Source of the DNA: a virus
Reading direction: 5' to 3' (one strand)
IMG/VR virus record: IMGVR_UViG_3300037628_000131
Span: 1-45,272 of that record
Length of the DNA stretch: 45,272 bases
A model generated the notes under the pieces. The model saw only the letters and a list, made by a program, of their open reading frames with translations. It had not been told where the DNA came from and did no database searches. The position numbers were made by a program, and so were the translations under genes. Below, in pieces: positions 25,364 through 32,182 of the stretch; within the stretch, counting starts at the first letter, position 1; every line of letters starts with the position of its first letter.

Positions 25364-25763
25364 GCTCACTCTCAACACGAGGGGATGTGTTGGCTGCTTC
25401 AAGCAGCACGTCTGCATGGCAGGGCTTATCCAGCGCGCACCAGCAGGCAAGCTGATGTTCAGAAGCATGGCCTCGTTTGCTGAATACGAACGCGATGTAA
25501 TCATTGAACGTACCAAAGCGGGCCTTGAAGCTGCCAGGCTGCGCGGCACATGGAAGCCCCGCAGTGCTACGATCATCCGTGAACAATGGGTGTTTATGCT
25601 TGAACAGGTTAGGCAAGAACCGTTGATTAGCGCCGGAGCATTGTGCCGTCACCCGGACATGCCCACTCGCAAGAAAAGGCCTTTTACGCCCAAGAGAACC
25701 ACACTTAACAATTATATGCCGCTGCTGCGTGACGGCGGCGAATATCCATTTGAGGAAAGTTGA
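25362..25763 (+). pseudogene. Truncated serine recombinase (resolvase/invertase) remnant
   Basis: A plus-strand frame carrying the end of a serine-recombinase catalytic domain: APAGKLMFRSMASFAEYERD then VIIERTKAGLEAARLRGTWK. This matches the universal 'tpaGkl.f.i..afAe.ER.li.eRt.aGl.aAr.rG' with the long E helix. The N-terminal part with the catalytic Ser and the Arg residues is missing, since only about 50 residues precede this block. The C-terminal 70 residues are basic and may be a degraded or substituted DNA-binding domain. It lies on the opposite strand to both flanks, so it is probably a decayed piece of an integrase, invertase or transposon. Confidence 0.75.
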
Positions 25764-25942
25764 TGATCCGCAATATAATGATATGGCTTGTGGGGTTTTT
25801 GCTTCTGTTTTCAGCAATAACTTTCCTCGAAGGCAGCGATAGTGAATATGTGCCATTATACTCAGCCATACTGATGGCCATAATAGCCGGGGTGATGGTT
25901 CATTTTGTTGGAAGGTGGTTTTTTGACCCGAAAGATTTCTAA
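25763..25942 (+). CDS. Small two-helix membrane protein
   Basis: A 59-aa peptide (MIRNIMIWLVGFLLLFSAIT ... YSAILMAIIAGVMVHFVGRW) with two hydrophobic segments (about residues 4-21 and 34-53) joined by an acidic loop. The ATG at 25763 shares a base with the recombinase stop (TGATG) and follows AGGAAAG. Possible roles are superinfection exclusion or holin-like function; nothing decides. Confidence 0.55.
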   Translation: MIRNIMIWLVGFLLLFSAITFLEGSDSEYVPLYSAILMAIIAGVMVHFVGRWFFDPKDF

Positions 25943-25954
25943 TATCCAGATACC

Positions 25955-26350
25955 TCATGCCGATTTACCTTTCCGCCAAGCATTCTTGAGAATGGCCGCT
26001 ATTACAGCCTCGCCCATTGGGCCAGCATTGAAGTAAAACAGGCCAACTAGGTCGGTGAAATATGTCAGGTGGGACTTGATGTAAGGTTGGTCATCCCAAT
26101 GCTTAGCTGTGATCCTTAAAATGCTTTGTCGGGTCATCCGCCTCATGCCGCCCCGTAAACGGAACATGTTGGCAGAGCCGCCTGCTTCGGATGCCGTTTC
26201 AGCACCTTCTGGGCCGTGGACTGCGCGCCTGCGGTCATACTCTTCTAAAGTCTGAGCAAGAGGACCACAAAATGTGTGCCCTGATAAATCAGCGCGCATG
26301 GTGGATAATTTTACTCCGTGCCCTTTGGAAACTTTGGACCGCTGGTTCAT
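25955..26350 (-). CDS. Unknown protein with Gly/Arg-rich middle
   Basis: A 131-aa protein. Residues 34-70 are Arg/Gly/Glu rich (EYDRRRAVHGPEGAETASEA). The C-terminal half is helical (YIKSHLTYFTDLVGLFYFNA then GPMGEAVIAAILKNAWRKGK). Its ATG overlaps the stop of the upstream small membrane peptide (ATGA). No family recognised. Confidence 0.5.
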   Translation of the reverse strand: MNQRSKVSKGHGVKLSTMRADLSGHTFCGPLAQTLEEYDRRRAVHGPEGAETASEAGGSANMFRLRGGMRRMTRQSILRITAKHWDDQPYIKSHLTYFTDLVGLFYFNAGPMGEAVIAAILKNAWRKGKSA

Positions 26351-26454
26351 TGGCTCAACTCCCTAAAAATTACGATGGCTGACCCCACTAAAAAACAGAG
26401 GGAACCCACGCAATAAAAGGTGTAGGGCAGCAAGTCGGTAAAAAGTCTGATCAT
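26347..26454 (-). CDS. 35-aa single-span membrane peptide
   Basis: A short frame (MIRLFTDLLPYTFYCVGSLC then FLVGSAIVIFRELSQ) with one transmembrane segment. It fits exactly between neighbours with ATGA overlaps at both ends: the adenine methylase stop and the next ATG. The precise coupling supports translation. Unknown function. Confidence 0.5.
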   Translation of the reverse strand: MIRLFTDLLPYTFYCVGSLCFLVGSAIVIFRELSQ

Positions 26455-27329
26455 GCTGAATCCCTTTCAAATAGTGGCCCGTGCCCGGTTGCGTTTATTG
26501 CGGCATCGTTGAGCCAAAGAACTTCTGTGCGCTGCCGTGCGCCATCTGCAAAGGCATCCCGCGTTACTCTGTGCCATCTGGGAAAAAGCTCGTTATCGTA
26601 GAGTTTTGAAGGGTAGCCGCTCAGAACCACCATTCCCGTCAAACTATGAAGCGCATCAGCAAGATCAGCATGATCTTCGTCAGTCAGTTCAAATTTGTAG
26701 GAGCCTCTAATCTCAGCCCGGTTTGGTTCGCGGGTGCTAACAACATATGGCGGATCAACGTAATGCAGCGTGTCCACACCATCATGTTGCTTGAGCACAT
26801 CAACTGCCAGGCGGTTCTCTACAACAACTTTCGCAAGTCTATCAATCACCGCCTTAAGACTAGCAGGATAGTTTTGCCAATCATGTGCGGGCGTACTGCC
26901 GGATCGGTTGCTATTGGCTCTAAAACCTGTTTTCCATTTCGGGTTATGTCCATTGGAACCAAAGCCCATAAATGAACGCACAATCAATCTGCGGATTTTC
27001 TCAACGGGGTCATCGGTCACATCGTAAGCACCGTTAAACTCTCTGCGTGAGAACGGGGTTAGCATTATTCGCTCTATCAGCTGGGCAGATAAATCAGTAT
27101 CCCGCAGAACTTGAAACAGCGTGACAACTTCATCATCAAGATCATTGTAAATCTCGGCATATGAACGGTCTTTGCGCAACAGTATGCTTGCCGCACCGCC
27201 GTACACTTCCGTGTAAACCCGGTGCGGTGGAAAATGCTGTATCACCCAAGGCGCAAGCATCCATTTACCGCCGTGATAACGAAGTACTGGCCGTTTAGGT
27301 TTACTGACAACTGATGACGATCTGGTCAT
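26451..27329 (-). CDS. D12-class N6-adenine DNA methyltransferase (Dam-like)
   Basis: A 292-aa Dam-family enzyme. Motif X/I region: PVLRYHGGKWMLAPWVIQHF (SAM binding), then VYTEVYGGAASILLRKDRSY. DPPY catalytic motif at residues 192-195 (HYVDPPYVVST). A late VVLSGYPSKLYDN strand is also typical. It transfers methyl groups to adenine N6 in a short target, which cannot be read from sequence. It is coupled by 4-nt overlaps to the PD-(D/E)XK-like gene upstream. Likely protects phage DNA from restriction or marks it for replication control. Confidence 0.92.
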   Translation of the reverse strand: MTRSSSVVSKPKRPVLRYHGGKWMLAPWVIQHFPPHRVYTEVYGGAASILLRKDRSYAEIYNDLDDEVVTLFQVLRDTDLSAQLIERIMLTPFSRREFNGAYDVTDDPVEKIRRLIVRSFMGFGSNGHNPKWKTGFRANSNRSGSTPAHDWQNYPASLKAVIDRLAKVVVENRLAVDVLKQHDGVDTLHYVDPPYVVSTREPNRAEIRGSYKFELTDEDHADLADALHSLTGMVVLSGYPSKLYDNELFPRWHRVTRDAFADGARQRTEVLWLNDAAINATGHGPLFERDSA

Positions 27330-27958
27330 GAGGCCACCTCATTCTTGTAAACTTGCTTGTCACCCCAATCGCGGCTGCGAAGCTGCTTAATCACTGCTGG
27401 CCGTATCTTTCCGAGTGGCACCAAGTCGGCAACGCGCCTGATGATGGATGCTTTGCCATCTTTCTGTACCGCATCAACACGCAGAATTTTTGCGGTGCGC
27501 ATCAGTTCATTTTTCCAAAGAACTTCCAGCATCCGGCCTGCACAATTCATTGGCCAGTGCTGCGGCTGCTGGTCTCTGTAACGCGCGCGAGGGTTTGTAA
27601 TTTCCCCACCCGACATTGTGAGCATGTCCCAACCGGTTGGGCGGTGGCCATTGCGGTCAATCACCCCTTGAATTTCAGGCGTGGCCAACAAGTAAATGCG
27701 GGTACACACCTGTGAATACATTGCGCCCTGAAGCTTGAGCCGCGCAGGGCTGTCGCCTTTGCCTTTAATTTCAATGCCTATGATTTCTGTGGGGGTGATG
27801 GCGGCAAGATCAATGAGCGCACCGCCCCACTGCGCAAGGCTGAACTCTCTGACAACATGGGCATCAGGGTACTGCTGCAACAGCCAATTAATGCCCAAGT
27901 CCCGCAATTCGAGCGCGGTGTATTCTTTTGTGCCATCTGACGACTTTGACATGTTCAT
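27326..27958 (-). CDS. PD-(D/E)XK nuclease-like protein (MmcB-like)
   Basis: A 210-aa protein with a PD-(D/E)XK core: a strand ending in Asp50 (GGALIDLAAITP), then IIGIEIKGKGDSPARLKLQG with Glu63-x-Lys65, and a following helix/strand (YSQVCTRIYLLATPEIQGVI). It resembles MmcB-type DNA-repair nucleases and VRR-like folds. The C-terminal half contains a helical DNA-binding-like part (IIRRVADLVPLGKIRPAVIK). It lies between a cytosine and an adenine methyltransferase with ATGA overlaps on both sides, which resembles a restriction-modification layout, although a repair or anti-host nuclease is equally possible. Confidence 0.7.
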   Translation of the reverse strand: MNMSKSSDGTKEYTALELRDLGINWLLQQYPDAHVVREFSLAQWGGALIDLAAITPTEIIGIEIKGKGDSPARLKLQGAMYSQVCTRIYLLATPEIQGVIDRNGHRPTGWDMLTMSGGEITNPRARYRDQQPQHWPMNCAGRMLEVLWKNELMRTAKILRVDAVQKDGKASIIRRVADLVPLGKIRPAVIKQLRSRDWGDKQVYKNEVAS

Positions 27959-29286
27959 TCTGCGGCCTCCATCATAGTAAATTCATTTGCGCGCTTGGCG
28001 GCGAAGTGGGCTGTAAGAGCATTTCTGAGAGTGCAATACGCATACGCTGCTGCCAGCGGGGAAACCCCGTTGCCTGTGAGGCGAAGTCTGTCCATCCGAG
28101 TGGAACGCCCATAAGCCATTCTACGAACAGCGGGTTCAAGGATCGGCGCACTTTCAAGCGCAGCGAGCCAAGCCCTGTGATCTGAGGGGCCAGGGGCAAA
28201 CAGCGGCAAGTGATTGGCACCGTATTCGCCAACCGGATCACTGACCGGCCGGAACCGTGGTGTTCCATCATAGTATAGGCTTGGGCCTGCGCTGGCAGCC
28301 CATTGCGTGGGTCCGCTGCGAGCTCGCCCCGCTTCTCTGCGTCGTTCGCTCGTGGGGTATGCCAGTGGTACGCTGTCGCATACAATCCCTTTGATTGCTG
28401 GCTGTCGCCCTTCAGCCTGTACTTGTGGGCTGATGCATCCGGGGTTGGCCAATTCACCACTTCCCGGCTCAGGTTCCTGCCTTGTGTGCTGTGAAGGTCC
28501 GGGCCCGGTCTGCGGCCGTCGTGGGCGTTTGGCGTGCTCCATGTCTCTGACCACACCGTTGCCTGCGTCCGGATGTCCGGAGTGTTCCTGTTCATTTCCG
28601 ATGGGCAGTGCCCTCGGTAACTGGCCCTCGGTGTAGCCCAATGTTTCGCCTGATGTTCTAAACCCACCTGCCGCTTCTTTCCGTTTGGCATTATCCCGGT
28701 TGGTGACATGCCCTTCGGGTTGACGCGGCCGCCATTCGGTGTGTTCGGTGTCTGCCATCCATCCGGGGTTCCATGCGAGCCAGAACAGTCGTTCCCGTTT
28801 GTGGTTTGCGCCGACTTCCTTCGCTGTAAACAGGCCTGCCGCAAGCGTGAAGCCCATGTCTTGCATATAGCGAGCGACGACATGGAAGGAACCAGATAGA
28901 TGAGCCCCGACATTTTCACAGAAGACGATTGGTATTCTGGCGTTTTCGATGTGGCCGGCGATGTGAGGGAAGATGAAGCGCGGGTCGCTGGTGCCTTTTC
29001 GCAATCCAGCAAGGCTTTCACCCTGGCAGGGGTATCCGGCAATGAGGCAATCCACTTTTCCGCGCCATTTGCTGCTGTCGAAGGTGGTAACGTCAGACCA
29101 GACAGGCGCCTGATCCAAGGCCGCATCTTCCATCCGTGCCACGAGAGTGGCCGCCGCACTTGCTTCCCGTTCGACGTAACATACACTTCGGGCACCGGGT
29201 TCTGCGATGGTGAGGCCAAGGTCAAGCCCGCCGTATCCTGCGCACATGCTAATGACGCTTGTGGGATGTAATACCAAGTCATTCAC
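27955..29286 (-). CDS. C5-cytosine DNA methyltransferase
   Basis: A 443-aa enzyme starting at GTG 29286 (GTGA overlap with the previous stop). Motif I: SMCAGYGGLDLGLTIAEPGA. Motif IV: LIAGYPCQGESLAG with catalytic Cys87; the usual Phe of PCQxFS is replaced (PCQGES). Motif VI: ENV at 124-126. Motif VIII: NHKRERLFWL. Motif IX/X: MDRLRLTGNGVSPLAAAYAY near the C-terminus. Between VIII and IX is the variable target-recognition stretch with repeated 'A-D/N/Y-T/P' units (MADTEH, LANPGC, LAYPTS). The whole stretch is also open and meaningful in the +1 frame (separate entry). The methylated target is not deducible. Confidence 0.92.
   Translation of the reverse strand: MNDLVLHPTSVISMCAGYGGLDLGLTIAEPGARSVCYVEREASAAATLVARMEDAALDQAPVWSDVTTFDSSKWRGKVDCLIAGYPCQGESLAGLRKGTSDPRFIFPHIAGHIENARIPIVFCENVGAHLSGSFHVVARYMQDMGFTLAAGLFTAKEVGANHKRERLFWLAWNPGWMADTEHTEWRPRQPEGHVTNRDNAKRKEAAGGFRTSGETLGYTEGQLPRALPIGNEQEHSGHPDAGNGVVRDMEHAKRPRRPQTGPGPSQHTRQEPEPGSGELANPGCISPQVQAEGRQPAIKGIVCDSVPLAYPTSERRREAGRARSGPTQWAASAGPSLYYDGTPRFRPVSDPVGEYGANHLPLFAPGPSDHRAWLAALESAPILEPAVRRMAYGRSTRMDRLRLTGNGVSPLAAAYAYCTLRNALTAHFAAKRANEFTMMEAAE
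27972..29282 (-). CDS. Overprinted +1-frame reading frame in the cytosine methyltransferase
   Basis: A 436-codon open frame, one base offset from the methyltransferase. The part from codon 176 (28757) to the end looks like real protein: five WxTP units at codons 176, 215, 248, 278 and 307 (WQTPNTPNGG, WATPRASYRG, WSTPNAHDGRRPG, WPTPDASAHKYR, WHTPRANDAEKRGE). Then NPLFVEWLMGVPLGWTDF (383-400) and a terminal QMNLL follow. From memory, these are trademarks of the variable and C-terminal parts of another branch of phage cytosine methyltransferases. Codons 1-175 show no such features and look like a shadow. It could be expressed from an internal start or by frameshifting after motif VIII; no classic slippery heptamer was found. 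Confidence 0.45.
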   Translation of the reverse strand: MTWYYIPQASLACAQDTAGLTLASPSQNPVPEVYVTSNGKQVRRPLSWHGWKMRPWIRRLSGLTLPPSTAANGAEKWIASLPDTPARVKALLDCEKAPATRASSSLTSPATSKTPEYQSSSVKMSGLIYLVPSMSSLAICKTWASRLRQACLQRRKSAQTTNGNDCSGSHGTPDGWQTPNTPNGGRVNPKGMSPTGIMPNGKKRQVGLEHQAKHWATPRASYRGHCPSEMNRNTPDIRTQATVWSETWSTPNAHDGRRPGPDLHSTQGRNLSREVVNWPTPDASAHKYRLKGDSQQSKGLYATAYHWHTPRANDAEKRGELAADPRNGLPAQAQAYTMMEHHGSGRSVIRLANTVPITCRCLPLAPQITGLGSLRLKVRRSLNPLFVEWLMGVPLGWTDFASQATGFPRWQQRMRIALSEMLLQPTSPPSAQMNLL

Positions 29287-29438
29287 AAAGTACCTCGTTT
29301 ACCGTTTGTAAGCTTGAAGGCAGCGCATCGGGAGCAGTCCCATTCGTACCAAGGGTCAATAGGACTTGGCCCCGCTGTAAGCTCCCAGCGATGCCCTAGA
29401 AGTTTGCAAATCAAGCGGGCAACTGACGACTTTTTCAT
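29283..29438 (-). CDS. Small zinc-finger-like protein (DUF1660-type)
   Basis: A 51-aa protein (MKKSSVARLICKLLGHRWEL ... DPWYEWDCSRCAAFKLTNGK). The layout 'l.CkllGHrw.l......W.CsRC' is that of small prophage proteins of the DUF1660 type, with Cys11, His16, Cys35 and Cys38 as possible zinc ligands. It is coupled to both neighbours (ATGA and GTGA overlaps). Function unknown. Confidence 0.65.
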   Translation of the reverse strand: MKKSSVARLICKLLGHRWELTAGPSPIDPWYEWDCSRCAAFKLTNGKRGTL

Positions 29439-29659
29439 GATGTTTTCTCCGATGTTGCCTTATCCAGCATTAAAACCATTATGGCCCATTCCTTGCCGGA
29501 CACGCTGCTTTTGCACCAATCCCAGCCGTTATTTTTGGCAATCGTGGCCGCTAAATCCCACGCTATGCCTTGAATGGGCATGTCTTTCATGTGTTGCTCG
29601 ACTTCTGCAACAGCCGCATCACGGACGCGCTTTATTAGCTCTGCTTGTTTAAGGCTCAT
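29435..29659 (-). CDS. Small helical protein, unknown function
   Basis: A 74-aa protein (MSLKQAELIKRVRDAAVAEV ... WDLAATIAKNNGWDWCKSSV), predicted helical and neutral. It starts with an ATGA overlap on the upstream gene and ends with one on the zinc-finger-like gene. No family recognised. Confidence 0.55.
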   Translation of the reverse strand: MSLKQAELIKRVRDAAVAEVEQHMKDMPIQGIAWDLAATIAKNNGWDWCKSSVSGKEWAIMVLMLDKATSEKTS

Positions 29660-29913
29660 GGTTTGCGCCTATCGTGTTTTGATTCCGCCGAATGAAACAT
29701 TGCGCATTTTTCATTATCCAACTGACTCTCTGTGCGAGGAATAAGCAAATGTAATATTGATTCCTTGTTATCGCACCCATCACTATTATACATCAAATGA
29801 GCCAGCCACACAGCACAACCACTTTCTCCATTCGGGCGGCGTTGGTGAATACATCCAGAACAATGCTTTTCCTCATATTCCATGCCTTGTGTGCCGTTTG
29901 AAAAATATCCCAT
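29656..29913 (-). CDS. Cysteine-rich small phage protein
   Basis: An 85-aa protein, MGYFSNGTQGMEYEEKHCSG then CIHQRRPNGESGCAVWLAHL, with Cys at 18, 21, 32, 47 and 70 in a spacing that suggests a metal-binding or disulfide-stabilised fold. The ATG at 29913 overlaps the previous TAA (TAATG) and is preferred to an upstream in-frame start. Phage proteins reading 'MGYFSNGTeG..Y...yC..CvH' with a later 'C..L' are frequent (recollection) in early modules; function unknown. Confidence 0.65.
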   Translation of the reverse strand: MGYFSNGTQGMEYEEKHCSGCIHQRRPNGESGCAVWLAHLMYNSDGCDNKESILHLLIPRTESQLDNEKCAMFHSAESKHDRRKP

Positions 29914-30575
29914 TACTTCACCCACCCCCATTTTACCGCGTAAATATCATATATTTCTTCCGGTATGTGCGGGTTGAATTTCACCCACGGGCTAGGGTTC
30001 GGAAACCACGGCATTTGCGTCCAATTCCCCTTAGCAAAACCGGGATGGAATTTTGAACCCACGCCGCCAAGTTTACGCCGCCAATCGTCATTTGTCCAAT
30101 CTCGCCAATCGTCTGGCGTTGCCTGCGGTTCGTAATCCTCCCAGCGCCTGCCAGATAGCCACCCTTGCGCCATCTTTGGTGTTGCACCGCCCGGCTTGCG
30201 CGCTATCACTGTCTGCTTTGCTGCATAGGTGATGTGCTGCATGAATTCATAGTCTTTGGTGTCAGGAATATCCATCCATGCTTGTGCGGCTTCGGCGCGA
30301 CCGTTCTTGTAATCGAATGCTTTCCAAAACACCCAGAACTTTTTAATGTCGCGGCCTTGGAGTTTTTTCTTTTTGCTGGTCAGAATGAACGGGGTAGAAA
30401 TTGTTGCGCCGTCATCCCTTCTTGATAGGTCGCAGTCGAAAAGTTCCGGTGCTTGCTCTTTCGGCAATTCGTCAATCATCACCCGCACAAGCTCGGATGC
30501 AGACACCGCACAATACACAGGCTCCGAAAGCCTCTTCTGTACGCGCTCTAGCCATTCTTTGTGTTCATGTGTCAT
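29913..30575 (-). CDS. Putative replication initiation / helicase-loader-like protein
   Basis: A 220-aa protein. Its middle holds KKFWVFWKAFDYKNGRAEAA QAWMDI and later GGATPKMAQGWLSGRRWEDY. The first block matches the 'F..FW.aY..k.gk..A..aw..' module and the second the 'p...WL.grRWeDe' ending shared by phage replication organiser proteins. After it, a Trp/Pro-rich tail (DDWRDWTNDDWRRKLGGVGS ... MPWFPNPSPWVKFNPHIPEE) is unusual. Position next to methyltransferases and before small genes suits an early replication gene. No separate helicase or polymerase is encoded, so the phage must use the host's. Confidence 0.6.
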   Translation of the reverse strand: MTHEHKEWLERVQKRLSEPVYCAVSASELVRVMIDELPKEQAPELFDCDLSRRDDGATISTPFILTSKKKKLQGRDIKKFWVFWKAFDYKNGRAEAAQAWMDIPDTKDYEFMQHITYAAKQTVIARKPGGATPKMAQGWLSGRRWEDYEPQATPDDWRDWTNDDWRRKLGGVGSKFHPGFAKGNWTQMPWFPNPSPWVKFNPHIPEEIYDIYAVKWGWVK

Positions 30576-31129
30576 TTTTTCCTCCCAAAGAACTCGGTGT
30601 TTCCATAAAATTTTCTGTCAAACAAATACCAGCAGCAATTATCTTTCCCTGTCTGCTTTGTCTCCGGAAACCAACACAGGCGGCCAACCGATACTATTTT
30701 AGCACAATGAACAAGGTATTTCTCAGCCTGCTTTGTGTGCATCCAGTCCGAATCAAACAACAACCACGTAGGCAACTGACAAGATAGATTATCGATTATA
30801 TTATGTAACAAATATCCACTTTTCTTGTCTCTTGACCATGGCGGGTTTGTTATAAAATGCGTTGTACGCTCAGGGATAACAAACCCGTAATCCTGCGTCT
30901 GCGCATCCGCTGTATCCATGAATATACCGCGAGGTTGTATGTCACTATTAAACACACACAGTGAATCGGAAATGTTCTTTGCAATATGTTCTTCAATTGC
31001 TCCATCCCCGCAGCACGGGTCTGCATAGTTGATGTCTGCAGGCAAAAACGGTATTAATGGTAAAATGCCATCTTCCGGCGTCACATAGAAATCTTTGTCT
31101 TTCCTGTCAAATTCTGATCTTTTCCCCAC
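30572..31129 (-). CDS. N6-adenine-type DNA methyltransferase (NPPW)
   Basis: A 185-aa protein with SAM motif I as INYADPCCGDGAIEEHIAKN (residues 34-53) and catalytic motif IV as FITNPPWSRDKKSGYLLHNI (NPPW at 95-98). The N-terminus (DRKDKDFYVTPEDGILPLIP) matches phage methylases of the 'DFy.Tp' type. It is small for a stand-alone enzyme, with little room for a target-recognition domain. It is the third DNA methyltransferase in the same module and is coupled to the replication gene by ATGA. Confidence 0.85.
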   Translation of the reverse strand: MGKRSEFDRKDKDFYVTPEDGILPLIPFLPADINYADPCCGDGAIEEHIAKNISDSLCVFNSDIQPRGIFMDTADAQTQDYGFVIPERTTHFITNPPWSRDKKSGYLLHNIIDNLSCQLPTWLLFDSDWMHTKQAEKYLVHCAKIVSVGRLCWFPETKQTGKDNCCWYLFDRKFYGNTEFFGRKK

Positions 31130-31166
31130 GTTCTCTCTCCTAAATCTGTTTCAGCCATAGCGCTGG

Positions 31167-31685
31167 TTATGCTGCGGGCTTACCTTCCCATAAATACGAA
31201 ACGTGTCTTGATGTGTTTTGCACCTTCTCAATAACTTTATTGTACCACCGGCCAGACCAGTTACAGCGCCGAGTGTTGCCAACATTAGTCCAGCGGCCTG
31301 CATCATCGCGCATGTGAATTTCACCGGACCTGTCCCACAGCGAACGGCCTTCAAGGGTATAGTTTTTTGTGAACCATTCCGTTATGTCTTCAAGCTCAAG
31401 GTGTTTAGGTGCAAAGGCCCACTTTTCAAGATACCCGCGCCCGCCGCACAGAATGTTTGCCAGACATTTCCCGCCAAACCAGCCATCATCACTTAAAAGC
31501 CGCCCTATATAAATCTGGTTCATTTTCGGGTTGCTGAAATCAAACGGTTTTGGTTTTCCCGTTATCCGGCACGTGTGAGACACATAAACTTGAGAGTGTC
31601 GGTGCTTCCTGAGAAACCTAAACAAATTGATGCTGAATTTATCAGACTTTTTGCCGTTTGCTGGCTTGAATTTAGTGTGGTCCAT
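31167..31685 (-). CDS. Unknown protein, early module
   Basis: A 172-aa basic protein (MDHTKFKPANGKKSDKFSIN ... HRHSQVYVSHTCRITGKPKP). Trp/Arg-rich C-terminal half (EGRSLWDRSGEIHMRDDAGR W). The ATG at 31685 is chosen over an upstream in-frame ATG at 31739 because AGGAAA lies 7 nt before it and the HNH gene ends at 31721. No domain recognised. Confidence 0.6.
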   Translation of the reverse strand: MDHTKFKPANGKKSDKFSINLFRFLRKHRHSQVYVSHTCRITGKPKPFDFSNPKMNQIYIGRLLSDDGWFGGKCLANILCGGRGYLEKWAFAPKHLELEDITEWFTKNYTLEGRSLWDRSGEIHMRDDAGRWTNVGNTRRCNWSGRWYNKVIEKVQNTSRHVSYLWEGKPAA

Positions 31686-31720
31686 GACATTTCCTTTCTG
31701 CTTTAAACAAACCTCTACCC

Positions 31721-32182
31721 TTAAGATAGGTGCTTCCACGTCCTTAATTTAATCACCGCGTCAACACATGAGACGCTTACCCCAAACACCCATGCAAGGT
31801 ACTTCGTGTCAAACCTCACGCGGTCATCGCTGTACATTTTCCGCATTTTAACAACCCCATTAGATGTTAGTTTTGAATTACCGTTATTCTCGCCACACAA
31901 AGCGCGGCGTTTCTTTACCTTATCCGCCATATTGTCGGCGTGTGTCCCCAGAAACAAATGTGAGAGGCGAACGCAACTTGTATTATCACACTTGTGCAAA
32001 CACTGGACGCCACTTGGTATTGCTCCATAATTATGCTCCCATATGGCGCGGTGAGAACGTTTAACTTTTCCATCAACGCCAAACCTTCCATAACCTTTAT
32101 CGGTCTTTGCCCCAACCCACTCCCAGCAGTCGCCAATTTTCACCACTTTAGTAAAGAAATTAACCAACGTTCGATCGTTCAC
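31721..32182 (-). CDS. HNH homing endonuclease
   Basis: A 153-aa enzyme of the HNH_3/I-HmuI-like type: CWEWVGAKTDKGYGRFGVDG then a SHRAIWEHNYGAIPSGVQCL HKCDN block. The signature 'H.Cdn.sCv...HLflGT..dN..D' is present (His63, His75, Asn84), followed by a basic, helix-turn-helix-like C-terminus (SNGVVKMRKMYSDD ... VFGVSVSCVDAVIKLRTWKH). It starts at GTG 32182 after AAGGAAG. It follows a 467-bp hairpin-rich noncoding stretch. Confidence 0.9.
   Translation of the reverse strand: MNDRTLVNFFTKVVKIGDCWEWVGAKTDKGYGRFGVDGKVKRSHRAIWEHNYGAIPSGVQCLHKCDNTSCVRLSHLFLGTHADNMADKVKKRRALCGENNGNSKLTSNGVVKMRKMYSDDRVRFDTKYLAWVFGVSVSCVDAVIKLRTWKHLS

Noticed and set aside
25353-25958. 201-aa minus-strand frame across the recombinase island
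   Set aside because: It is antisense to the recognisable recombinase block and has no coherent motifs.
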